The notes beneath the pieces are model-generated. The model was not told the origin of the DNA and did not search any database. It saw only the letters and a program-made list of their open reading frames with translations. From an uncultured Campylobacter sp. (GTDB taxonomy: Bacteria; Campylobacterota; Campylobacteria; Campylobacterales; Campylobacteraceae), in the NCBI GenBank assembly GCA_937965895.1, contig CALCKS010000247.1:1-9394 (forward strand): 9,394 nt of DNA, written 5' to 3'. Shown here piece by piece: positions 1 through 6,250 of the stretch. Made by a program: the position numbers and the translations under genes. The stretch's first letter is position 1. Each line of letters starts with the position of its first letter.

Positions 1-214
1 TGTTATTATAGGACTTAACTTTAAAGAATAAGCTTAAATGAAGGTATAATTTGGAATTTATTTGTAATATTAAAGGATATATTTGGCTTGAGAGCGTGAC
101 TATGTCGGGCTAAGGATGGAATGAAAATAAAATCAAATTTGGTGGGGGTGGGTTTTAACAAACTAAGGATTATAAAATAAAAATCTACTAAAATAATACG
201 AAGGTAAAGTCGGA
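1..214. other. AT-rich non-coding stretch at left edge
   Basis: I see no gene in this stretch. All frames are closed by frequent stop codons. The only open frame with a Shine-Dalgarno-like AAGGA before an ATG (position 121, plus strand) runs just 19 codons. A G-rich stretch (GGTGGGGGTGGG, 141-152) stands out against the AT-rich background. A TATAAT hexamer sits on the plus strand at 45-50, with no recognisable gene after it. This is the spacer downstream of the surface-protein gene; whatever comes next lies outside the window. Confidence 0.6.
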
Positions 215-243
215 TAAAAAATCAGGCGGCATAAGCCGCCTGA
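215..243 (-). terminator. Rho-independent terminator of the surface-protein gene
   Basis: On the minus strand a perfect 9-bp stem, TCAGGCGGC paired with GCCGCCTGA, closes a 4-nt loop (TTAT) and is followed at once by six T residues (216-221). It begins 7 nt after the TAA stop of the S-layer-type gene. The GC-rich stem and T-run in an AT-rich setting make an intrinsic terminator very likely. It implies that the surface-protein mRNA ends here and is not co-transcribed with anything further left. Confidence 0.93.
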
Positions 244-250
244 GAGAAGA

Positions 251-3200
251 TTAAGCCTGATCGAGACTATCGATAGTGATAGTACCTTTTTCAGGATCAA
301 CGGTGTATTTTAGGTTTTCTAGGTTTACACCGGCAAGTCTTACGATAGTGTCTTCAGTACCTATCGAATTGGTAGTACCTGCAGCTACAGCTTTTTTATC
401 ATAAACTAGGTATGTATCGCCCTTCCAAGAGAACGCATATAGTCTATCGTTGTGAGCGTCGTAGTATCCATTATCGCCGCCACCCCAGTTGATGTGTCTT
501 ACATAGCCGCTTACAGTTTGACCCCACGTAGTAGCGCCGTTTGCATCGCTATAGTAAGTTGCGCTAAATCTAAGACCATCGTCTCTAACTTGAGTAGTAT
601 CATTCCATAGTCTATTGTGAGCTATGGCGTGATTTACAGCTTGGACTAGAGTATCTAGGCCGGCAACCGTACTCAAATCGGTAAGTTTAGAGTTTACGGT
701 TAGTTTTACGATATTGTGCGCATCGTATAGAGACTTATCGCTACTGCTGATATTGCTTATATACTTATCGCTTGTATTAGACGTCTCTATGACGACGGCT
801 TTTCTTAGGTTTGTAGCAGTAGGCGCCGTTGCGGCAGGTCCTATTTGTCCAGCTATGCCTGAGTTTTGTATTATCGCGCCACTGCCGTGAGGATTTGCGA
901 TAGGAGTACCGGCCTTAATACCGACTGCGCCTGCAGCACCGTGGACATCGTTGTATTCGTTAGAATATAGCACGCCGTTCACGATAGTATGTTGGTTTTG
1001 TGCTGTGCCAGTCTCATAGAATTTACCGTCAGTGTTTAAACGCCAGTTGCCGGTACCTTGTGTAGGAGCTGCCGAATGAACATTTGATGGAGCATAATAC
1101 TCTATGGTGCTACCGTCAACTTTTGTTGCGATCCAAGTTACCCATGTAACGCCCGGAGTAGGGTGAGGAGTTGTAGGGGTTGTTCCTTGTGTCCATCCAG
1201 AAGTAGATACCGTTACACCAGTGCTCTTAGTAGTAGACAAGTCAGCCGTAATAGGAGCGGAACCAGTCTCTACAAACGGTTTTGTAGCGCCGTTTAGGAA
1301 TGTTTCAGTAGCATACTGACCGTCCGCATTTTTTCCGCCCACGGAGATATTTTGGCTACCGCTCGCTACGATAGTTTTGTCATTTGTAGCGGCACCTGTC
1401 TGCCATGCGAGGTCGCCGTATTTAGCAGTATACTCATATCTGTCACCGCCGGCGTGACCGTCTGTGCCGGATTGAGCTACTACGCCTTTTTCTACGCCAG
1501 GGAGTATAGTAGGCTTAGTGTTTGTGGAGTAATCATAACCGGTTACTTTACTGCTTGGAGGGGTTGTAGACGTATCGCGTTGTCCGTTTACGGTACTACC
1601 GGTGATATCTACAGGTTTATTGTACGCAGGAGTTACATTATGCACATCTGTAGCTAGTTTGTTACTAGCAACCTCGGTATGGAAATATCTACCGTTTGTA
1701 GCCGGGTTATTGTCCCCTGTAGTTCCAGGGTGGTTATAGTTATAGAACGCTACCTTGATATCAGTGGCACCTCTACTATGGAACTGTGAATTTGCATAAA
1801 CCGCATCTTTGCTATCGCCGGTAGGGTCTTTAGGATCATAGCCGTGTGCAAACCAGTCGGCAAGTTTGATTCTATCGCCAGCCTCGATATTTTTGATGGT
1901 TACGATTTTACTTACGCTAGCATCGGTTTTTGCTCTACTTACGTCAAATAGATCGCGTCCTTTACCGCCGTCGATGATGATCTCGGTATTTGTGGCCAAA
2001 GTACCCACGTGGATGATATCGTCTCCGTCGCCTAGATCTACGTTTAGCTTACCAGTGCCGTTATTTGCAGCCATATCGTTAGCTAGCAATACTACGTCGT
2101 TACCTTGAGTTCCCTTGATCTCTTTAAGTTTCTCGTGAGCATTTGCACCTAGGTCACTCTTTTCTCTTACTAGTTCAGTAGACGGTCTTGTTAAGTTTGT
2201 AGTTGTTCCGTCGACATTTTTATGACTCCACTTGGTACCGTTGAAAGTAGGCGCATCGTTACCGGTAACGCCGGTTCTAGGACCAAAATCAGGTAACGTT
2301 GAAGTAGCCTTAAAGTCATTCGCATGCGCAGTACCATAGTTATCAGAAAGAGGATTTTTTAGATTTGAGTTGCCTGCATTGCCGAAACCTTGATTTGCCT
2401 CTCTATTGTGCCAGCTGCTATATCCTGAATTAGTAGATCCGCTATGGCTCGTCGTATCTGTACTATAAGGAACGGTAGATAGATTTACCCATGAAGTAGA
2501 TCCTTCTTTTACTTCGCTTAGATCTATCGTTTCTAGTTTTGAAGTAGTCGCAGCGTTAAATTTAGGATTTACTATAAGGTTTATGTTTTCGCCCTTAGCG
2601 ACAAATTTTTTAAGGTCGTTAGGAGAAGCCGTACCGTCATCAAATTTGACATATACGTCGGTTTTCTCACCGGTCTGGACGCCGCTTACGTTAAGGTTTA
2701 CGACATCTTGCTTATCTCCAGGATTTGTTCCGGTTCTAGCTCCGCCGAAATTTACTTTAATCGCATTTGGAGTCGAGCCTTGACCGGTATTCCATCTATC
2801 GCTAGCTAGTCCGGTGTCTATTTCAGGGCTATAATACGTAGGCCTAGTAAATACAGCTCCTTTGAAATTAACATTTTGTCCAAACAGCTCGCCTATGTTA
2901 TATGAGCCTGCCATTTGAGACATATCTATCGTATTGTTTATGGTTTTGTCGTTACCGACTTTACCCACCGAATTCGTATACGAAGATGAGCTAGTATACT
3001 GTCCACCGCCGCTTGCGATGCTAACGTTACCTCTTGCATTACCAGGATTGATCTCTATATCTCTTGCAGCTATATTGCCTATCAAAAGATTGGTGATATT
3101 ATTACCGTTTACGCTAAACGTACCCTCAGTAACGATAGAGTTATCGGCTGTTGCGTACGGGAAGTTCCAAGTCGTAGGGGTAGAATCAAAATAGCCCTTC

Positions 3201-5665
3201 ATTGTAGAACCGGTAGTCGGGTTGTTTGCGGCAGTGGTTATGTTGTTTATGGCGTTTACCATCTCAACGTTACCGCCGATATCATTCAAGTTTACAGAAA
3301 TAGAACCTTTTGTAAATATACCCTTGCTTGCCTTGAATGAATTTAGGTGCTCAGCAGTAATAGCTATAGACTGAGTAGCGTCAGCTGTGCCTGCACCCGC
3401 GCCACTACCTTTACCGATCACGTTATCTACAAAATAAACATTACCGGTCTTGATATTATTTGAAGCAAGACCTCTAGCGTTGATCTGCTCGATGTCATTA
3501 AACTCTCTAGTACCGTAAGCGTCAAAGTTGTCATCGGTATTAATGTTGAAAGCCTTTAGCTTCTCAAAGAAAGTAGCATCCAGGTTACTTAGAATGCTTG
3601 ACTTTGAATTTACGGTCAACTTCTCAAGGGTTTTTGGAGGCAACGGAATAGTAGAAGATAGATCATGAACCGCTATGTTTGTAAGGCTCATGCCCGTAAT
3701 ATTAGGTACGCTATTGCCATATGTGCCGATAGAGTTGAAATTTACGGTTATATCTTTAGCTTTTGGAGCTATGATGCCTATACCTTCGTTTGCATGCATT
3801 TTGTTTGAGTCTACCCAAGCAGCGGTAGCGCCGGCTCCGCCGATCTTTTGAGCATATACGTTTTTATCTACGTTTACGGTTACTCTTTCGCTCTCGTCAG
3901 CAGCTACATAAGCTGTAACCTGACTGCGTAGTCCAGGAGTAACAGCATTTATGATAGCATTGCCGTTAACGTCTTGAGGATCGATTGTGTTTGTTATATT
4001 GATCTCTTGTAAATAACCGTTTTTAAACTCGACTCTACCGTAAGGGCCGGAAGCTACATCGGTATTTTCCGGATCAGGCTTGTCTACCGTAACGCTTTTT
4101 ATAGTAGAGTTTGTAACTACTAGGTTGCTCTTTGTTTTTGTGGTGTTAAGAGCTGTTACGTCTGAGCCAGCAAAATCTATACTTGCAGTATCATTTGCCG
4201 TACCGGTGTCTACTTTTTGTATATTTACCTTTTCTATGTTGTTTACGGTAAATTTGTTCTCTTTTGCTTTTAATCTTTCGATATTTAGCGTATCTTTACC
4301 AGCACCGCCGTCTATATCGAAATTTGTTTTATTTGTAGCATCTACGTCTTTAAAGTCAAGTTTTATAGTGTCATTACCGCTACCGCCTTTTATAACATTT
4401 GTGGCACCGATAGGGGTGTGTTGACTAGGGTTAAACTCATACTCTAGATTGTGAGTAAATGCAGAAGCATCGACCTTTTCTAAGCGATCGCTTTCCACCA
4501 TAAGCTTAACATCGGTAGTACCTTTGACGGATATTGTTTTATAGTGGTTTGTGTTATCACCTGATTTTATAAATACGGTGCTTTTCTCGCCTTTTGTGGT
4601 TATGTTTAAATTTTCGATATTTGGGATATCTATGCCCGTGCCATCTACGCCAACCACGTTATCTATAGCTTTTTTATGCAAATTTACATTATCTAATGTC
4701 AAATTTTGCGTATCATTTGTGCCAGCGATAGTTCCGGTGTTATAATTTAATTTAAACGACTCCGTACTGCTTTTTAGATTTTCAATGGTTAAATCGACTA
4801 AATTGTGAGGATTTATGAAATTTATACCATTTTCACTATCTAAGCTTACCTTCTTAAGACCCTCAATATCTCGTGCATTAAAGGTTTTTTTAGTTGTAGC
4901 AGTGCTTGTCAAATTTAAATTATCGATGTTTTTGATAAAACCGGTAGTCATACCATTAAAATTATCTTTTACGGTAACATTTAAAGTATTTTCACCTGTT
5001 CCGCCATCGATTTTATCAGTAGGTTTGAGAGTGTTTGTAGCAACAAACGAATCTGCAACCGCGTTAAAAATATCTTGTCCAACTCCACCGGTAAGATCAT
5101 TTGGTTCAGTGGTGAGAGTATGTACCGTAGAAGCAGCAAGAGCGTCTATTTTTGCTTTTTGCTCTTCAAAGTTGGTATCAGTTGTAGTTTTTATAATTTC
5201 CTGAAACGGTTTATAATCATAACTTCCAGAAACACTTGTTTCTATGTTAGCGATTTTTTCAGCCATATAAGCTGAAATAGCCGTCTTGTTTTCGAAAATT
5301 TTAGCTGCAACCGGATCTGCCGCTTTTGCTTCTGCAGACTGAGCTACCTCAAATAATTTTACAAGAGTTTCGCCTCTTGAATGACCTAGCTGAAGGTGCT
5401 TAACCCATGCGTTAATACCATCAGGATCTTTTGTGTAATCTTTACCAAGAATGTTTTTATAGATAAGCTCTATATAGTCTTTGTCTTGGTCTATTCTGCC
5501 GCCATAGTACTCTATAGCTGCCGGAGATTCTAACATTAATTGGGCTATCTCGGCCTGTGTTTTGTTGTGGCCGAAATTAATCCATGCCTTGAATCCAGCG
5601 CCTTCGGGGGCTCTGTTAAATAACGCCACATAAAGCTGCGCAACCTCTGCTTGTGTTACTGCCAT
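251..5665 (-). CDS. Large S-layer/RTX-type surface protein with N-terminal DUF4214 repeats, 1804 aa
   Basis: Probable crystalline surface-layer protein, or a closely related RTX-type surface protein, exported without a Sec signal peptide by a type I system. Seen: residues 5-57 and 59-112 are two helical repeats of the DUF4214 type (LYVALFNRAP...GFKAW; LIYKNILGKD...GINAW). Next comes LTGGVGQDIF (191-200) and then beta-strand-rich sequence with recurring NIDNLNL/NIENLNI strands. RTX-like GGxGxD motifs occur at 220-229, 426-434, 452-460, 1184-1190, 1211-1216 and 1232-1239. I found no cysteine. The tail has the pattern D-T-I-V-R-L-A-G-V (1772-1780), as in type I-secreted surface proteins. Known: in C. 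fetus SapA the N-terminus binds LPS and the C-terminus carries the export signal; C. rectus and C. showae also have S-layers. Residues of about 1290-1760, rich in Thr, Gly, Asn and Trp, match nothing I recognise. The ATG is supported by a strong AAAGGAGT. The gene is monocistronic, and no transporter genes are nearby. An S-layer-like adhesin is the main alternative. Confidence 0.85.
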   Translation of the reverse strand: MAVTQAEVAQLYVALFNRAPEGAGFKAWINFGHNKTQAEIAQLMLESPAAIEYYGGRIDQDKDYIELIYKNILGKDYTKDPDGINAWVKHLQLGHSRGETLVKLFEVAQSAEAKAADPVAAKIFENKTAISAYMAEKIANIETSVSGSYDYKPFQEIIKTTTDTNFEEQKAKIDALAASTVHTLTTEPNDLTGGVGQDIFNAVADSFVATNTLKPTDKIDGGTGENTLNVTVKDNFNGMTTGFIKNIDNLNLTSTATTKKTFNARDIEGLKKVSLDSENGINFINPHNLVDLTIENLKSSTESFKLNYNTGTIAGTNDTQNLTLDNVNLHKKAIDNVVGVDGTGIDIPNIENLNITTKGEKSTVFIKSGDNTNHYKTISVKGTTDVKLMVESDRLEKVDASAFTHNLEYEFNPSQHTPIGATNVIKGGSGNDTIKLDFKDVDATNKTNFDIDGGAGKDTLNIERLKAKENKFTVNNIEKVNIQKVDTGTANDTASIDFAGSDVTALNTTKTKSNLVVTNSTIKSVTVDKPDPENTDVASGPYGRVEFKNGYLQEINITNTIDPQDVNGNAIINAVTPGLRSQVTAYVAADESERVTVNVDKNVYAQKIGGAGATAAWVDSNKMHANEGIGIIAPKAKDITVNFNSIGTYGNSVPNITGMSLTNIAVHDLSSTIPLPPKTLEKLTVNSKSSILSNLDATFFEKLKAFNINTDDNFDAYGTREFNDIEQINARGLASNNIKTGNVYFVDNVIGKGSGAGAGTADATQSIAITAEHLNSFKASKGIFTKGSISVNLNDIGGNVEMVNAINNITTAANNPTTGSTMKGYFDSTPTTWNFPYATADNSIVTEGTFSVNGNNITNLLIGNIAARDIEINPGNARGNVSIASGGGQYTSSSSYTNSVGKVGNDKTINNTIDMSQMAGSYNIGELFGQNVNFKGAVFTRPTYYSPEIDTGLASDRWNTGQGSTPNAIKVNFGGARTGTNPGDKQDVVNLNVSGVQTGEKTDVYVKFDDGTASPNDLKKFVAKGENINLIVNPKFNAATTSKLETIDLSEVKEGSTSWVNLSTVPYSTDTTSHSGSTNSGYSSWHNREANQGFGNAGNSNLKNPLSDNYGTAHANDFKATSTLPDFGPRTGVTGNDAPTFNGTKWSHKNVDGTTTNLTRPSTELVREKSDLGANAHEKLKEIKGTQGNDVVLLANDMAANNGTGKLNVDLGDGDDIIHVGTLATNTEIIIDGGKGRDLFDVSRAKTDASVSKIVTIKNIEAGDRIKLADWFAHGYDPKDPTGDSKDAVYANSQFHSRGATDIKVAFYNYNHPGTTGDNNPATNGRYFHTEVASNKLATDVHNVTPAYNKPVDITGSTVNGQRDTSTTPPSSKVTGYDYSTNTKPTILPGVEKGVVAQSGTDGHAGGDRYEYTAKYGDLAWQTGAATNDKTIVASGSQNISVGGKNADGQYATETFLNGATKPFVETGSAPITADLSTTKSTGVTVSTSGWTQGTTPTTPHPTPGVTWVTWIATKVDGSTIEYYAPSNVHSAAPTQGTGNWRLNTDGKFYETGTAQNQHTIVNGVLYSNEYNDVHGAAGAVGIKAGTPIANPHGSGAIIQNSGIAGQIGPAATAPTATNLRKAVVIETSNTSDKYISNISSSDKSLYDAHNIVKLTVNSKLTDLSTVAGLDTLVQAVNHAIAHNRLWNDTTQVRDDGLRFSATYYSDANGATTWGQTVSGYVRHINWGGGDNGYYDAHNDRLYAFSWKGDTYLVYDKKAVAAGTTNSIGTEDTIVRLAGVNLENLKYTVDPEKGTITIDSLDQA

Positions 5666-5670
5666 TAAGG

Positions 5671-5678
5671 ACTCCTTT
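5671..5678 (-). promoter_or_regulatory. Ribosome binding site of the surface-protein gene
   Basis: On the minus strand AAAGGAGT stands 5 nt before the ATG, with GGAG 6 nt from it. This is a near-perfect Shine-Dalgarno sequence, as expected for a highly translated structural protein. It fixes the start at 5665. Confidence 0.85.
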
Positions 5679-5694
5679 AAAGTTACTTGATGTT

Positions 5695-5719
5695 TAGTGT
5701 TCTATTTTACAGAATACTA
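5695..5719 (-). promoter_or_regulatory. Imperfect stem-loop at the predicted 5' end of the surface-protein mRNA
   Basis: On the minus strand TAGTATTCT pairs with AGAACACTA across a 7-nt loop (GTAAAAT). Eight of nine positions pair, with one A-C mismatch. The -10 box ends at 5726, so transcription should start at about 5718-5720 and the stem would be at the extreme 5' end of the transcript. Such 5' stem-loops protect long-lived mRNAs (ompA of E. coli is the known case). The same inverted repeat could instead be an operator overlapping +1. The structure is seen; both roles are inference. Confidence 0.4.
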
Positions 5720-5725
5720 TCGCCA

Positions 5726-5756
5726 ATTATACCATAATTTTCTAAAAAAAGGGGGG
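5726..5756 (-). promoter_or_regulatory. Extended -10 sigma-70 promoter of the surface-protein gene
   Basis: On the minus strand the sequence TGGTATAAT (5726-5734) is a perfect extended -10 element, and it is preceded by a T-rich stretch with a T7 run (5744-5750) and a C6 run (5751-5756). Campylobacter housekeeping promoters characteristically have a strong -10 and a T-rich upstream region instead of a conserved -35 box, which is what is seen here. The predicted start, about 5718-5720, gives an untranslated leader of about 54 nt ending in a strong ribosome binding site. Confidence 0.8.
5744..5756. repeat. A7G6 homopolymer pair in the promoter upstream region
   Basis: The plus strand reads seven A then six G with no interruption. 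The pair covers about -25 to -37 relative to the predicted start of the surface-protein mRNA, where a -35 element would be. Campylobacter is known for slippage at poly-G tracts, though contingency tracts are usually eight or more G. At six G this one would be expected to be fairly stable. Confidence 0.6.
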
Positions 5757-5805
5757 AAATGATTTTTTATTTGATTAACTGATGATTGCTGAATAATTAT
5801 AATTT

Positions 5806-5979
5806 ATGGATTATATTCATAAGATATTTAGCTTATATTATATAATTTATCTGCATTTTCTTACTATTATATATTTGATTGCGTTAAAAAAATTGTACCC
5901 GTATAGCTACGATAACATACCACAAATACTTGTTTCAGAAAATTTAGATAGCTTTTTATTTTTGCAAGCTAGAGAATAG
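5806..5979 (+). CDS. Doubtful small hydrophobic ORF, 57 aa
   Basis: I do not recognise this product. The frame starts at ATG 5806, has an in-frame stop just upstream (5800-5802) and ends with TAG. Residues 7-27 or so are almost all hydrophobic or aromatic (rich in I, L, Y and F) and would form one membrane helix, followed by a basic KK and a polar tail (IPQILVSENLDSF). Against it: no Shine-Dalgarno sequence precedes the ATG, the nearest TATAAT-like box (5798-5803) is too close to the start to yield a leader, and AT-rich DNA readily encodes hydrophobic peptides by chance. It runs divergently from the surface-protein gene. It could be a small membrane peptide, a gene remnant or, most likely, a chance frame. 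Confidence 0.15.
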   Translation: MDYIHKIFSLYYIIYLHFLTIIYLIALKKLYPYSYDNIPQILVSENLDSFLFLQARE

Positions 5980-6078
5980 ATACGATAGGCATGAAAAAAA
6001 CTAAAAATATATATTATGTTTAAGAGGCAACAAATACTCAACAAAAAAGTGAGATTAAATTCATATATTCCAAAAGAA

Positions 6079-6152
6079 TGTCCCCAGCGAGATTCGAACT
6101 CACGGCCTCAGAATTAGGAATTCTGCGCTCTATCCAGCTGAGCTATGAGGAC
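6079..6152 (-). tRNA. tRNA-Arg (anticodon CCT)
   Basis: The 74-nt minus-strand sequence folds as a complete cloverleaf. The acceptor arm is GTCCTCA with TGGGGAC (one T-G wobble) and discriminator A. The D stem is GCTC/GAGC with G18G19 in the loop. The anticodon stem is CAGAA/TTCTG around TTCCTAA, which puts CCT at positions 34-36 and so decodes AGG as arginine. The T arm has loop TTCGAAT. The 3' CCA is not encoded (ATTC follows) and must be added by the CCA-adding enzyme. The gene starts 17 nt beyond the T-tract of the fusA terminator, so it is probably transcribed separately or by readthrough. Confidence 0.96.
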
Positions 6153-6164
6153 AAAAATATGAAA

Positions 6165-6176
6165 TTTGTAAAAAAA
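6165..6176 (-). promoter_or_regulatory. Weak candidate promoter for tRNA-Arg
   Basis: On the minus strand TACAAA (6165-6170), four of six matches to TATAAT, lies 12 nt before the mature tRNA 5' end and directly after the T-run of the fusA terminator. Campylobacter promoters use T-rich DNA upstream of the -10, so the T-tract could serve both elements. The match is weak. Readthrough from the translation operon is an equally good explanation for tRNA synthesis. Confidence 0.25.
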
Positions 6177-6199
6177 TGCCATTTTAACCGCAAATGGCA
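6170..6199 (-). terminator. Rho-independent terminator after fusA
   Basis: On the minus strand TGCCATTT pairs perfectly with AAATGGCA over 8 bp around a 7-nt loop (GCGGTTA), followed by seven T residues (6170-6176). It starts 51 nt after the fusA stop codon and ends just before tRNA-Arg. The stem is only moderately GC-rich, but the long T-run makes intrinsic termination of the rpsL-rpsG-fusA transcript likely. Confidence 0.85.
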
Positions 6200-6219
6200 A
6201 AACGGGGATTAAATTTAAA

Positions 6220-6241
6220 GGCGAGGATTTACATCCCCGCC
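6220..6241 (-). terminator. First hairpin after fusA, GC-rich stem
   Basis: On the minus strand GGCGGGGAT pairs with ATCCTCGCC over 9 bp, counting one G-U wobble, with a 4-nt loop (GTAA). It begins 9 nt after the fusA stop. The tract that follows, TTTAAATTTAAT, is only partly T, so this may be a weak terminator or a 3'-end-protecting stem that acts with the stronger hairpin further on. The mismatch would be an A-C pair in plus-strand RNA but a stable G-U in minus-strand RNA, consistent with function in the fusA transcript. Confidence 0.6.
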
Positions 6242-6250
6242 AAATTCGGC

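Larger units (their letters stand above)
5735..6078. other. AT-rich intergenic region between tRNA-Arg and the surface-protein gene
   Basis: About 340 bp upstream of the promoter core, strongly AT-rich. On the minus strand I find only tiny open frames (about 4 to 8 codons) and no candidate gene. On the plus strand there is one hydrophobic open frame at 5806-5979. Several TATAAT-like hexamers occur, as expected by chance in such DNA. I see no long direct repeat, no copy of the tRNA end and no recombinase site. The region may hold upstream regulatory DNA for the surface-protein gene, but nothing specific can be named. Confidence 0.5.

Noticed and set aside
45..50. Plus-strand TATAAT as a promoter firing into the 3' end of the surface gene
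   Set aside because: It is a lone hexamer in AT-rich DNA with no TG extension and no gene downstream on that strand.
141..152. G-rich run GGTGGGGGTGGG as a G-quadruplex or phase-variable tract
   Set aside because: It lacks four separated G-triplets, the longest uninterrupted run is five G, and it is beside no promoter or reading frame.
121..180. Nineteen-codon plus-strand ORF with an AAGGA just before the ATG
   Set aside because: It is too short and has no other support; Shine-Dalgarno-like words are common by chance in purine-rich sequence.
1352..5275. Several plus-strand open frames of 64 to 129 codons (for example 1352-1657, 4080-4424, 4815-5204)
   Set aside because: They lie antisense to the 1804-residue surface-protein gene. 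They are explained by its codon composition, have no visible ribosome binding sites and encode no recognisable protein.
5949..5971. Inverted repeat TAGCTT / AAGCTA with an 11-nt loop
   Set aside because: It is short and AT-rich with a wide loop and no T-run, so it is expected by chance.
6040..6078. Possible terminator just after tRNA-Arg (ATTC/GAAT stem and a T-run further on)
   Set aside because: The stem has only four AT-rich pairs and the six-T run lies well away from it, so it is too weak to call.
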